The position numbers and the translations under genes were made by a program. This document shows positions 1 to 12,182 of a stretch of 52,871 nucleotides of DNA, in pieces. The stretch is from Halocafeteria seosinensis (lineage: Eukaryota > Sar > Bigyra > Bicosoecida): contig LVLI01000354.1 in the NCBI GenBank assembly GCA_001687465.1, positions 1 through 52,871 on the forward strand. Reading direction: 5' to 3'. The notes beneath the pieces were generated by a model. It worked only from the letters and a program-made list of their open reading frames with translations. It searched no databases and was not told the origin of the DNA. Every line of letters starts with the position of its first letter. Within the stretch, counting starts at the first letter, position 1.

Positions 1-186
1 GAATTGGTTCATACGGGTCTTGTAAGGCAAATCTAAATATGTTACTCAATTTACCTTATATAACAAAGGAATAGCTACGTATTCGATCAACTGTTGGGCT
101 GCTCCGGCTTTTAGTTATCTCAATATAGCCCTTTATCTGAAGCGTCTTCACAGTGAAGTTCCTCCAAGCTTTGAGTCAAGCCTTTG

Positions 187-1297
187 ACTGCTTGGCGAGG
201 GTGTGAAGGACAGTATCTTGGGCTCTTTTCCTCGTTTTTCGTGCTATTCAAAGCCATATACTCTCTGAACTTGGGAACGCAGGCAAGAATAGCATTCAAG
301 GCACTAGACTGAACCGTTGAAATCGCTGTAAATACTCTTATTGGCTTGATTCTCGCTCTAAAAACCATGGAGGAGAATTTTCTACGCAGGGTTCAACTTG
401 GATTCTTTATCTCATTTTCTGGCATTATAGACGATCGCGGGTGAGAATGAGCTCATGGATACGATGAGACAAAGTAGATGTATAGATTGAGCTGACTTGT
501 AGAGTAGGCGACCGCCTCCAAGCCCTTATTTGAGAGAGGAAAGGTCACCCTGAGAACCAGGAATCCCCATTGGGACTCTTATATTTATGTGAATTATTAA
601 TGTCGTGTGATCTATTCAGGGTATGGAGCCATCTACGCCGATGCTCTGCGCAATGGAGTTGCTGCGGGGAAACATCCACAGGCTTCGCCAGGGGCCAACT
701 GTGGACGAGCAATCCGTTTGTATCCACGTGGAGGTGAAGCATTTAGTGGAAATCGTTTTGGACTGGACTCACAAGTGGATTTGCATCACACCTCACCCGC
801 TTCGTCGTTGTATGTGTTCGACGCTTTGCACAGAACAGACAGCACCGGCTCCGACCAACCATCAGCTCCGCCTTTGCCTTCTCCACGGATAATATGATGA
901 GCGTGCACTACGTGGTGATCATACCGATGACCGTGGCTATATTCATTCATGTCAAGCCATTGATCCACAAGTTATTTACTCGAGCGCTTCACGTAGGACT
1001 CAAGACCCTTCTCAATCACGCACTCCTTATACACATGCATGAAGGAATACATGTTCTCCAATTACTCGATCCCATAACAGATGTCGACCAGGAGGGAGGT
1101 CGAAGACTATAATGGTTTTTGGTTCGAAGATATGCAAGAAGTTCCAGCTGAAGTTCGAGTGGTGGGTACCTTGAGCTAGGAGGTTGGAAGCAGGACAATG
1201 GGTACCGATGCAGATAGCCTCGGATACACGCAACACCGTCCGACTATGGAAATCGAAATCTCTTCCAATATCGCCAGATGAGATAGAGACACATTAT
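187..1297 (+). pseudogene. Decayed partial copy of the RNF213-like gene 5' end
   Basis: This stretch is collinear with 12826-14021, the first two exons, two introns and start of the giant exon of the intact RNF213-like gene. Shared landmarks include the exon-1 segment around 350-440, the same donor site (GTGAGA at 443), the run encoding ADALRNG near 640, and the segment encoding HRTDSTGSDQPSAPP near 825. The copy is broken: one base is missing in exon 1 (ATCTTGGG against ATCTTTGGG), a TGA replaces a sense codon near 312, and the frame shifts again near 890, where the intact gene reads CGGGGTGAATATGATG. Similarity stops inside the CBM20 region and the AAA and RZ parts are absent. It is a 5'-fragment duplicate in the same orientation, and not a functional gene in my reading. 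Confidence 0.88.
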
Positions 1298-1959
1298 CCG
1301 CTGCCAGCGCAACTGGGGGTGGTAGAGGTGCCAAGTTTTATCAAGGAGGCAATTTATGCCAGGTCACCGAGAGATTGTGCCTCGCTTAACAGAGTCTAAT
1401 GACACATTGCTTTGACTGCTACATTATGCGTGCTCTTGTTTTGAGCTGTTTTGAACAGATGAACCATAACGACTCTCAAAAGGATGTGTGTAATGCGTAT
1501 GCGACCTACACTATTCTATCCGCAGACCCCACGTCAGTTCCTTGCATGTTGTCGATTTGTTGCATGTTGAACTCCATCACATCGTCACCTAAGTATATCG
1601 TACCCTCATGTACGCGTTTAAGGACATTAAAAACTTTACGATTTAAAATCATTTAGTAATCTTCAATTTCCGGCTAATCACAAGGCTTTTTTCAAACTCC
1701 CTCCTACATGATTGTTAATATCCCAGAAAACTAAATTACTTTGTTCAATCTTCATACCTTGGTACGTGAAATTCGTCCATCGTTAAGATAATCCCCAGTT
1801 ATATTAGAATGTACCCTATTATCCACTTTTTGCACCAGATGCTCTCTGAGTGTAAAGCAACTGCTGCAGGTATGTGCATTGAGTTCTATTGGAAATCTGT
1901 GTGCAGTTTTATCTTTAACGTGTATTTAAGCCATGCGACCTTGCTCTGCAGAGCCAGTT
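1298..1959. other. Gap without a supported gene
   Basis: AT-rich sequence between the RNF213-like fragment and the first membrane-protein copy. Only short open frames without recognisable motifs are present (for example 1399-1656 +). The upstream exon and promoter of the membrane-protein copy probably lie in the last 200 bases, but I could not place its start codon. Confidence 0.4.
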
Positions 1960-3014
1960 GCCAGGGACGAAAAAGAGGTTCCACCCCAGAAACCCAAAGC
2001 AATATGAGTAAGATTGTCAATTGTTTGCGATACATGGATGGAGGTTTTAAACGGACCAAAATGACAACACGCAGAGCCCAAGGCGATCTCGAAAGTCTCT
2101 GTTTTGGGGAGAGAAAGTCGGGAACTGCTTCCTGGAAGAGTCTACTGGGACGCCGATTGGAAGCAAGAATTTTGTTTCTACTTTGAGCATAATCGTTGCA
2201 TGTTTTAGAGGTAAGTTCCCATCTAGCTGCTCTTCCACAGCTGTCTCAGCTCGAGATACTACTATTCCACTGCAGCTCACCAGAAGCACCCCGTTGCCAA
2301 GCGGGAGCATTGGCTCGTGTTTTAACCGACACGACGACCCAAATGCTGTCGTCGAAGTTCCTAAGTCGGACGAGAGATATGACCAATTTGTTTGGGCCAT
2401 CATCTCGGGAATCGTGTCAATGATTATCGGCTTGGTACTGAATTGCTTGACAGTTTTGGACGATAAACTTTGCATTCATAAAGGAGTAGGTTTACTGGGT
2501 GGTATTCAGTTGTACTCGGCATGCAGATTGTTACTAACTCCGATTCTGCAGAGAATGTGCTTCAAATGGTGTGTCACCAAGATCACTCGCTGCTTTATGT
2601 ATCTCACTGTTATATTCTGGGCCGTATTGAGTATGTCCGTGGCTAGTGTCTACGTATCGGATACCTCCGTGATCTCTCGTGCGGTCGGATTCACCATGAT
2701 TCAAGGTTTCACCTACAGTAAGTCGTTTGAAACGATTTACAATGGTGCAATACTGCTAATTTTTTAGTGCATCCATTGCAGTTTGGGTGGCTCTGCATGT
2801 TCCTATGTTTCTCTGGAAGCGATACAGCGACAAGAAGCGGGATGCAAAGGCTGATGCTAAAGGAAGAAAAGTAGATGTGTCTTCCAGTGAACTGCAGTGG
2901 TTTCGCAAGGAAAACATAGATGCATCTTCTACCAGTTCGCCTGATACTTCTTTGGAGGTCGCGTCTGATATGAACTGTCGCAGCTCCGTCAGTATCTGTC
3001 CTGAAAGCATGTAA
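1960..3014 (+). pseudogene. Upstream copy of tandem membrane-protein pair, probably broken
   Basis: This is a paralogue of the gene at 3536-4856. Matching blocks are GRVYWDADWKQEFCFYF (copy 2: GRVYWNTTWDKEFCFYL), VLDDKLCIHK, GFTMIQGFTY and HVPMFLWKRYSDKKRDAK, in the same order. Introns are recognisable at 2486-2551 and 2718-2781 at the same positions and phases as in copy 2, and the end is a TAA at 3012. Two defects appear against copy 2. About 8 bases are missing just before the donor near 2212, so the frame stops at TAG. The next exon (from about 2276) shows AHQKHP..REHWLVF in the expected frame, then a TAA where copy 2 has GTA, and some 90 bases of the following exon are not found. The 3' half is well preserved, so an alternatively started short product cannot be excluded. 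Confidence 0.6.
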
Positions 3015-3535
3015 ACTTCACCAATGCATGTTGCAGACAGAACTCGTAGCGAACAGCTTTCTGAGGTCTGATTTAAATCGATCAACCAGTTCTCCTAGTA
3101 GGCTAGGTGAACAGATCTAAGGCTAACATCCAGCTGCCGGTGGGCCATCAGTCACATCTTCGTCGTCGTCTTCACAAACACTACGCAGTACGACTGTGTG
3201 TCTTTGATGTTGGTTAGTGGTACCAGCTGTACAGAATCCGAGGGATCCACTAATTTCCGATTCAGCAGACTCCACTTGTTTGTATCCTCAAAACGTCACA
3301 CGGTACTCTAGTATTTCCATAGTGTAAACCCACGTTTGGCTGTATAGAGCTATGTTACCGCACTTCAGTTCGGATATCTACCGTTGGTTGGCCACGCGGC
3401 GTTACGAGGACGCAGCTGATTGAAGGCATTAGTTCCCACTTTTGGCGGTTTGTTGTTTTTCTGCATGCCCTACTAGTGGTAGTACCAACCTGTGCCATCA
3501 AGCACATTGTAAAAATCTGAAGCATCGTGGTTGGA
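3015..3535. other. Intergenic gap carrying a dispersed repeat
   Basis: This spacer separates the two membrane-protein copies. No gene is seen. It holds the R2 repeat at 3121-3170 and presumably the promoter of the downstream copy. Confidence 0.45.
3121..3170 (+). repeat. Dispersed repeat R2, copy a
   Basis: About 50 bases beginning GGCTAACATCCAGCTGCCGG recur with few mismatches at 12595-12644. A shorter core recurs inverted at 50031-50051. It is probably a fragment of a mobile element. Confidence 0.8.
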
Positions 3536-4856
3536 ATGGAGGAAAGTGAACAGTTTTATTCAACCAATCCTGCTCTGGATAAACGCTCCCGTACGTGTGT
3601 AAAGGCGTCTCTCGATGCAGTATTCCCACCTTTGGTTCATTGTGGATGCATTATGCCCTTGTCTACAGAATCGGAAGGCATGGATTCATCGCTGAGGAAA
3701 CCCGCGGTAGGTGTCGAGCAAGCGATTTTAGCCGCAAGACAGTTATTTCTGGCTCCCTTCAACATGGTTCCATTGTGGTATAACGCTGGCAGAATACAAA
3801 GGACCATAGGGAGTCTATTTTCGTGGGCGAAAAGTTGGGACCCATTTCGCTGAAATATAAGAAAGAATTGCTCCGTGGAAGAGTGTACTGGAATACAACG
3901 TGGGACAAGGAGTTCTGTTTTTATTTGGAAAATAACCATCCTCTAGTCGCATGTTTCAGAGGTAAGGAGTCTGAACCAAGGTCATATACTACGCTAGCGG
4001 GAGGCTCATTTAACCAAAGTTTGATGCAGCACATCCAAAGCACCCTTTCCGTGAACATTTCCTCCTATTTGTAACCCTGATGTTTGTCCAGTTGTTCTGG
4101 GCGTAAGTATGAAAAGCGCAACACATATCAGCAGCTCTATACATCATACCCCTTCGTAGGCACCGCAGATCATGTGGAGAGTGGTTCAGATGGCTTGCAA
4201 AAGACACAGGCAAGCGTTGGTCCGTAGCTGATCAGAGACTCCAGCAATACAAATGGGCAATGCTCTCGGCTACCCTTTCTACACTTACGGCGTTTTTTCT
4301 GTACTATCTGGCTGTGTTAGATGATAAATTGTGCATCCACAAACAGGTAAGCATGATCTATAGAATACGCCATAAGTAAGAAAATTGCTCTGAAGCGGCC
4401 AGCGATGGCATCGAACTTGCAGAGGTTCTGTTGCAAGGCACTCCTGACGGCTCTTGGACGAGGCGTTATGTACCTGGCAGTGCTATTTTCCATAGCCGCA
4501 AGTTTCGGTGTTACTTCTGCATACGTATCCAAAACTTCTGTTAGTCTCGAAGATGTTGGTAGAGCGCTAGGGTTTACGGTGCTTCAAGCTTGGACCTATG
4601 GTGAGTTAAGTTTCTCAGTTGCCTTGTTCTGGTGAGTATATCGCTTACTCCTTTGACATAATGTTACCCAGTCTGGATTGGTGTGCACGTCCCTCTCTTT
4701 CTAATTAAGCGGCACAGGGACAAGAAACGCGATGAAAAAGATGAGTTGACCGGTAGGAGGGTTTACGTCAGTTTCGATGAGCTACAAGACTTTCGCAATA
4801 TCGATCTTGATAAGAGGGAATCAGACTCCTTGGCAGAGAAAAAGCAAGACGTATAA
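3536..4856 (+). CDS. Four-span membrane protein, unrecognised family (copy 2 of tandem pair)
   Basis: Seven exons: 3536-3590, 3669-3706, 3793-3961, 4030-4102, 4160-4346, 4423-4600, 4672-4856. All junctions are GT-AG and all phases agree, giving 294 residues. ATG at 3536 is the first in frame. Hydrophobic segments lie at about 92-112 (FREHFLLFVTLMFVQLFW), 142-165, 183-207 and 222-245. The soluble N-terminal ~85 residues carry the conserved block GRVYWNTTWDKEFCFYL. The C-terminal ~45 residues are strongly charged (KRHRDKKRDEKDELTGRR) and likely cytosolic. The donors after exon 3 (GTAAGG) and exon 4 (GTAAGT) are what join the second half in frame. I do not recognise the family, and no catalytic motif is visible. 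The neighbour upstream is a decayed paralogue. The stop codon is 37 bp from the stop of the convergent EF-hand gene. Confidence 0.72.
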
Positions 4857-4893
4857 CGGGAGAACAGCGGGAGTGGAACGTATGAAAATCCCT

Positions 4894-7800
4894 TCACTCA
4901 TCATATTTAGGGTCTTTCTGGTAGAGAGAAGCTAGTTGACCACTGAACATGTTGATGAATTCTTGAAACTCAATCACGCCATTCCCATCACAGTCGAAAT
5001 GTTGAATAATAGAATGAACATCTTCATCGGTCAAAGAGCGAATTACTTCTTTCGCAGCCTGCTTAAATTCCTTGGTAGACAGCTTTCCATCGCCATCTGC
5101 AGCAACGATAGACCAATTTCGCAAACAACAACTAGTACAACGCTATAAATAGGGGAGTACGTACCTTTATCAGCACGCTCAAAAGTTCTAACAAAGTCTT
5201 TTCCACCTCCACCAACTGTAGATTTTCTCAGTAGCCACTGGGTTATCTTGTCCTTCGCTTCTCGAAGACGGTGGGATAACGGCGCAGCCCATGACACCAG
5301 TTTCGAATACGTCACAGGAACAACATACAGACAAGGGTAGTCAGTCTTCACGCGGTCTTCGTCTTTGAGATTTCGAGGGTAAACTATCGCACCGGCTTGA
5401 ATAGCACCCGTCCCATGACTATCATCGGTGCCATGGATCCTACAAAATAATCCTCGAACAGCAGCCACATCGTCCGGCACTTCGATCCCCACCCACCCCG
5501 AATTAAGCTTAAATTGGCCTTCTCGCGGATTAGGCTCATCAATGTCCGGGACGAACCTGTAGCGATGGGGTTCGGATGAATTGTACAATACAATGACGGA
5601 ATCTTTGTTTTCGCCATATTGTGGATCGTCGGGACGAAGAAGTCTCGTGGGTGCCGGTGGATAAGGGTTTGGAGGAGGGTCCTCTATACAGCCTGTTTCG
5701 TATAGTGTCGTATGTAATTCCTCTGCACAGCACATAGAGACGAGTCGGTAACAAGGAGTTCAAACGAACCACACTACGAACAAGGACTATCTTACCCAAA
5801 GTGAAGTATCCCTTATTGGAACGGTCAAAAAATTCAAACATCTGTCGAAAATCCAGGTCGGTAGCTCTTTCTGCTTTCTTACTTTGAGGTTTCTTACTCT
5901 TCCACAACAGTTTAGTCGCAGCCTTTGACCGAGATGAAACACCACCCCCAACTTTTGCACGCTCCTTACACACTTTCTGCATTTGCTTCTCAATGTTTTC
6001 AACACGCTTCCATAGTTGTTTATGGTGAAGTTTGTTTGGAGGTTGATTCGCGTCGTCAGTATTTTTCTGCTTCCGTATCGTCCGAGTTGCGTTGGACTCT
6101 GGCACTGTGCTGGACGCTTCCCGATCTATCTTAACCCCTGGAATCTTTTCGACACAGAAAACAAGAAAGGGTTCAAAAGCCACCTTCGAATAATTATCTC
6201 GAATAAGATTTAAATCCACTAATGCCTCCAGCATTTCATGAGCGTCTAGTCTTGGGATTGACTCAATGCTTGATTTCCGGGAGTCACTCTTTAGCATGTA
6301 ATCTTGCAGTTCTGATTCAAAATTGGCAAGGCTAATACGGTACTCTCTAGACGACTCAGAGAGTGCAAGGTCTTTTTTCGTGTCAAATATGCTTAAGAAT
6401 TCGGATAAAATCTGTTGCTTCGTCGCATCATCTCTGTCCAACCTAATACTGAAGCCGCCAATTGAATAGGATGCTTTCCGAGTTCCAGACCCGGAACGGT
6501 CTGTTTCCTCGAATCGGTTTTGCAAACAATTTTGAACCTTCTCTCGTAACTTTACAGCCGCATTAGACGGTCTCTTGGAGATACAAGATACAGTATCATC
6601 ACTCGACTGGTTTTCTGGAAGCAACCCATTAACCCCAACTAATAGCTCATCCGCCATGAGGAACTCCGGCTCATCAGAGTAACCGCACTTATCGACGATG
6701 CATTTCCACAGTCCTTTGATGCGTTCCTTTGCCACCGTACCATCAATACTAGTACACAACTGTACGAAATCAGCCAAGGAATAACTCGATATCTTATCGC
6801 TCCCACTGTTTACGGCCTCTTTGAGACGTGATCCCAAGTATCGTACAAACTGCTCCTTACTAAACGTTTTTCTGTCGGAGGATATTTCCTTTACGGAGTG
6901 GGATTCTTCTGCACCAGACGCAACCCATTCCCAGCTCTCCCGTAATCCACGCAGCGCGTTCCTTGAATTGTACGTCGATGTGGTATGCGTCTCACAATGA
7001 GGCTGATCATACTCCCGCAGCCACGATGTCGCTGCTGCATCAGATTTCAGCGTCATGGCAAGAGACTGGGTGTCGCGAAACCCCAAGTGCTTCCCAAAAT
7101 CAGTAAATGACAACTCATCGTCCGAATCGTCATCAGAAACAGAGCCCTTACCTACGCTGAGCCTGTCCGAAATGTCAAATATGTCTCTTTGCTCCGTTGA
7201 TGGTGTGGTCTCTTGGGGCACCTCCGGTTTCCGGGAAGGTAGCTTTTGCCGTCCCATTTTAACTATTTCTCCCCCAAGTAACACAAAGTATTGCATAAAT
7301 TTTGTTCGGGATACAGCCTTTGTAGAGGTTCTATTGGTCCAATTACTGCAAAGCGTGGAAATAACTTGTTCATTGGGTGGCGTACCCATAATGTCCTTGA
7401 CAGCCTCTCGCATAGCGGAAGTGCTGAGAGCATTCGCACTGTCTTTCATGTCCTCGAAAAGACCTTCCAATTGTGACTTGGTCGAACGTGCTTTGTCTGC
7501 AGATCTTGAATGGCTAGCCAGTCGGCCGGCTAGCTCAAGTATACTCCCATCGATACACTGAGTCAATCCTAGAAGACGCGTAACATTGTGTTCTCTTAAA
7601 CCTTCCGACGCACGCCCAGCGGCCGCCATGAGCTCATCCAAAACATCCTTGACTAGCACGGAGCCGGCTTCGTTACCGAACCTCGACATCCATTCATCAA
7701 TGTCCTCTTCAGTTGCATATCCTAATTGCTTCAACAGAGCTTCCACATGTTTTCGATCTGCCCACGTGTGAGACCAGACGGAATCTTCCTCTTCCTGATG

Positions 7801-9205
7801 GTCCTCAGTCTTGGATTCGCTTGTTGCGTTCTTTGGTTTCTTATCGTTTACGAGTAATTGCAAGTGTTGCAGAAACTGATTTTGGCCAACTACGCCCGTG
7901 TTGTCTTGATCAAAGTGTGAAAAGAGGGCGGTCACGTCAGCCTCAGTCAATTCTTTCGTCACATTAGAGCTTTTCTCAGTCTTGTACGATACGACCTTAG
8001 CACCAAAACGCTCAAGCCCTTCCTTGAATTCAGACCATCCAAGGGCTTTGTTTTTGTTCTTGTCCAGGGAAGCAAATAGCCGCTGGCCGGCACTTTGGAG
8101 CGATAAGCTAAACCTCTGCATGTAATCTTGTACAACTTCCGCAAAGATGTCTTCGCCAGCCTTTTTGTCGCCATGTTCCTTGGGAGAATTGCTTCCAGTA
8201 CGATTTTTCGAAGCACCACCCTTAGTGTCATCTCCAGCGCCGGATCCTTGTTGGGTAGAGCGTCCACTTTGGAATGGTTTAGTTTTGCCCTTACCGTAGC
8301 CCCCTTTCTGCTTCAGTTTTGCAAAGTATTGTCCATTTTCGAGCTCGTCTTGCAAAGCTTCATTGAAGCTTACATAGTCGACAGTACCCTCAACAGCATT
8401 AGTAGTAAACCTTTTCTTCAGACTCTGCAAAACAATGTACGGTACTCTAATCAGCTATCTCTCGGGAACGAAGACGCAGCCATACCTGAAGTAACATAGA
8501 GTCATTCTTTCCTCCTTCCAGTTTCACGTGCATTTTCTCTAACGCCGAATCAAATTTGTCTCCAGAGACCTTGTTTGTTGTCGTGTACTCTTTGAATACT
8601 AGATCTCTCGAAGATAACTTTTCGTAGATTCCGCCATCTTTAATTTGTTTGGCAATTTCCTTCAATGCAACAGACGACATGTGTTTGTTTTCATCGCTCC
8701 GGTCCGAGGAAGAAGTTTGTTTCCCCCGTCGATTTTTCCCGGGAGAAGAAACGATGCCCGAGGTTCGAACCGGACTCGTCTCGTGTGAATTCTGCCGTCG
8801 TTGCACCGACGCAGAAGTGTCGCCTCTGTTGGTGGAAGAAGAGTAGGCATTCGTCGCTGCATTACCGCGTGTAGGAGATCCTTGACCCTCAATGCGGAGG
8901 GAGGAGTCCAAGTCTTCCTGGAAGGCAGGTTCACGAGACTCTCGGGTTTTCCCCAGCATGCGTCGAATCTGGAGCCGCTCTGCCAGCTGGGATATTTCGG
9001 ACTCTATTTTCGACGTACGATCTGTGAGCCATGATTTAGCCTGAGAAAGCTCTGTTTCCATCAATTCATGATCCAATTTGTCTTTACTGGACGCTTTACG
9101 GGCTGATTTCTGTTTACTCGCGCTTTTTTTCGCCGGTTTGACTTTACCCGAGGAATGGGCACTCTTAGACTGAGCGTGTCCACCTGCCATATTGGTATTA
9201 TGCAT
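4894..9205 (-). CDS. Five-EF-hand calcium-binding protein, 1369 aa
   Basis: Exons on the minus strand: 9205-8486, 8424-5796, 5722-5165, 5096-4894. Introns are 61, 73 and 68 nt, and phases agree. EF-hand loops start near residues 361 (DKNKNKALGWSE), 412 (DQDNTGVVGQNQ), 1106 (DRSNKGYFTLEE), 1300 (DKDGDGKLSTKE) and about 1338 (DCDGNGVIEFQE). Splicing restores the third and fourth loops exactly: each is cut by an intron and regains its acidic residues only after joining, which strongly supports the model. The N-terminal ~240 residues are basic, Ser/Lys-rich and probably disordered. The ~690 residues between EF2 and EF3 show no family I know. A Pro-rich, possibly beta-rich segment lies between EF3 and EF4. 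The likely role is a calcium-regulated scaffold or sensor. No enzyme motif, membrane span or signal peptide is seen. Translation could start at either of two near ATGs (9205 or 9190). Confidence 0.88.
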
Positions 9206-10362
9206 CCGAAATCACCAGAAAACACGCTTTTCCTCTTTGTTGGGATCCCCTGAGGTCGCAGCCGTTAACGTCCTCGTTCACGGAGTCATTTATTTTCTCC
9301 CAAACCAAGTCCAGCGCACGCAACTCAGCAATATACAACATACAAACAAAGTACGCCAAAGAATATGCGCGCATTCAATATTGGACTGTGGCATCAAAAT
9401 AGCGCTGCAATAGACGCAATTAGGTTTTGTGAAGCTCGTGGTTGGTTGACTCAGCGAAGTTGCACGTGGAACGTGGTGGATGGTCATGCATATGAATGGA
9501 TGTGCTGTTGGAATCATACATGCGCGGCATTACATTAGAATTCTGTCAACCAAAGGAGTCTACTGACACCGCGGAGTTTATTCCATGACCACCAGTGCGA
9601 CGCAGTTCCAAGTGTAGCCAGTGTAGCCCATCATCAGGTTGTTCGCACCTCCAGGCTGGAGTCCAGCCTCTGAGATAATTGCGCCTAGATTGGCATCGTT
9701 GCTACCAACTTGGGCCGTGTCAAAATCATACTTCAGAACTTCAACGCAACTTTACCGGGTGAAGTTGGGAGCCGATGTGGTCGAGGGAGTCTCCTCGTTG
9801 AGCTTCCACGGGAAACGAGATACTGTGGTACAGTAATGTCTCCGTATGCTTGTTAACCATTCCTACATACATGTAATCTCACTGCGAGGGCTATCTTCAT
9901 CTCTGCTGACAAGCAGTGATACCGCATCATGAATTTCGGATCGTACCTACCATAGCAACATGTACCTCTGGTAGAGTGCTTCGTTTGATCTTCAGGCCTG
10001 ATATGAGGTACCTAGTACAGCGCTAGTAGTGCTACCTACCTTGAGTGCCACCACAGAGTTTCAGTACGTGTTTAAAGAGTCATACAGAAACGCCCGGGAC
10101 TGCTTTAACAGGGTGCTGGATGCCTTACTCCAGGATGAAGTAATAAACGAGTTGTTAGTTTATCCACTTTCCGGACGAGTAATCCCTTACGCACACTATG
10201 GCAGAATTCCAGAAACGAACCGGGCGGCTTAAAAGGGGTTCTCGGAGCGATACATGCATACATATGGAGACGGATCACACATTCCCATCCTTCACCAGAC
10301 AGGATATGTGTTGTGGAAAGTCAACATAGCCAACCACCAGGTTGAGGTCAACTTGAGGACAC

Positions 10363-10426
10363 AGTTCGCCCCGATACACCATACGTTTCCTACGCCAGAG
10401 TAGCTCCGACGTGCATCTCATTCGAT
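10363..10426 (+). repeat. Direct repeat R1, copy a
   Basis: 64 bases starting AGTTCGCCCC match 11317-11380 with 5 mismatches, four of them transitions, in the same orientation. Part of the motif (CCGTGCATCTCATTC) is echoed near 11930. Confidence 0.85.
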
Positions 10427-11316
10427 GAAATTCAAAATACCTACCGGTGGTTGTACAGTAGTCATCTCATACAAGTATCACATATGGTAGTGCATTACAA
10501 TAAACGTTTCCAAAAGTCAAATATAAGGGATACTAAGGGTACAATTGAATGATACAGTTGTACAACTGTATTATGAGTGCCAATGAGCATGAGAGCAGTA
10601 CAACTTGTAGTGAAGAAGAGGTAACGCCACCCCTCGTCCTGTGCAGTTGTTCTGTGGTATCTCCAACGAAAGCGAAAACGACGTCATCGAAGGCGTCAGT
10701 GTGGAAGGAGAAATAACGAATCATTGTGCGAGTCCTTAGTGCGCATTTTGATTCCATGACAGACGCTATGCTCTGTCGTTCCTTCGGATTGACCAGACGT
10801 CAATTCCGCTGCCGGTATTTGGCGGCAATTCTAGCTCCGAGGATGATCGCGACGAACGGTACCACAGGTTAAGGGCTGAAATGAAAATTGCGGTACTCAT
10901 TCGTCGATGCAGGAAAGGTAACTAGAATTTGAGAGGTTTTCATCGGACTGACTGGGCACCCACCTGCTATACACGCCCATTGCTGCAGGGAAGTCCGGGA
11001 CTCGGGGGTCTATCAGCCTGATACAACTTCGTTTGAAGTATAGAGAGAAACTGGAAGAGGCGCCGTAAACTGGGGATGTGTACGAAGCGGGGTGCCGGCA
11101 AAGATAGCGGTGGCAGCCCCTGCCTCATGCTGGCACCCGCGGCTATTTGAAATTTCAAAACAAAACTTAATTGGGAAAGTACTGATTTATTCTTTATGGC
11201 GGTAAGTCAAAACTGTAGGAGGTACGTTTGGCATTAATTGTTTAACGTGAACGCAAATGTCACGCCTAGTGGCAGTGGCAATGCTGCTGCTTCTAGACGC
11301 CTTGGTGTGGGAACAA

Positions 11317-11380
11317 AGTTCGCCCCAATACACCACACGTTTCCCACGCAAGAGTAGTTCCGACGTGCATCTCATTCGAT
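11317..11380 (+). repeat. Direct repeat R1, copy b
   Basis: This is the partner of the 64-base segment at 10363, 954 bases downstream and about 92% identical. The flanks do not match, so these are fragments and not a recent tandem duplication. Confidence 0.85.
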
Positions 11381-12114
11381 AATCCGCCACTGAACTCGAT
11401 TTCCAATGCCACGTCGCATTTATCTCCAGATCCCTCATAAGAGGATCATGGAGGATGCAGTCACCTTTGCGGCCGGTAGGCTGTATCTGTCACATGGGTG
11501 TCGTATCACATGTATACCGGTACACGATTCCTCTTCCACTCGTCATTGTGCATCTTATGATGCCTAGCTTTGAGCCATACACCGTAGTTCCCCATATTTC
11601 AGATAGCTCACCTATATATTTGAGTATAATTGGAATGACCGCTTTACTGTGAAATGTCAAGCCTGCCCTTCCATATAGATATCTTAAAGTCTTTCTTCAG
11701 GAAGAACGATCAGGGGGAACGCCTGCCAAATCGGGCGAAAAGTTTGCCGACAGTCAAAGGGTTTCTCCAATGTCCTTTCCCGTCAAAGGGATGAAATCGA
11801 GCGCAACGAGTCGAAAGGCAAGGAAATCAGAATTTTACCTTGAAGGTAAAAATCGTCTTCAAACGCCGTCCAGGTGGCAAAAGTGAACACATTGTAGAAC
11901 TGTATGTAGCGTCATGCAAAAACGGTTCCGCCGTGCATCTCATTCAATACCATGGTAATCATGCGAGAATTAGAGACCACTACTGTATGCCCCTGATAGT
12001 TCGATCATGTTGTTCTATCCAGCATTCCATGATATCCTAGCGAAACATTTGCACCAAGAGGTCAGACAAGTCCAGTTGGATTCCATGCGACAGAGGGAGA
12101 TTCCCCCGCCGAGA

Positions 12115-12182
12115 GAATTGACTTATACGTGCAAGAGGAAACTAACAACAATATCCTCCCAATCCTATTAAGCAATGAACTG
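12115..12182 (+). repeat. Perfect direct repeat R3, copy a
   Basis: 68 bases beginning GAATTGACTTATACGTGCAA are identical to 12364-12431. The repeat offset is 249 bases, a multiple of three, and both copies fall in one open frame (12129-12587 +) that reads IDLYVQEETNNN twice. Confidence 0.93.

Noticed and set aside
2183-2767. Continuous 194-residue ORF as a gene
   Set aside because: It reads through two introns whose positions and phases match the paralogue at 3536-4856; the N-terminal part is out of frame with the conserved block.
5043-5735. Stand-alone 230-residue ORF starting at an internal ATG
   Set aside because: It is exon 3 of the EF-hand gene; splicing to the upstream exon restores a perfect EF-hand loop.
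7055-7561. 168-residue plus-strand ORF opposite the EF-hand gene
   Set aside because: Antisense shadow of a confidently coding exon; its composition mirrors the opposite strand and it has no motif.
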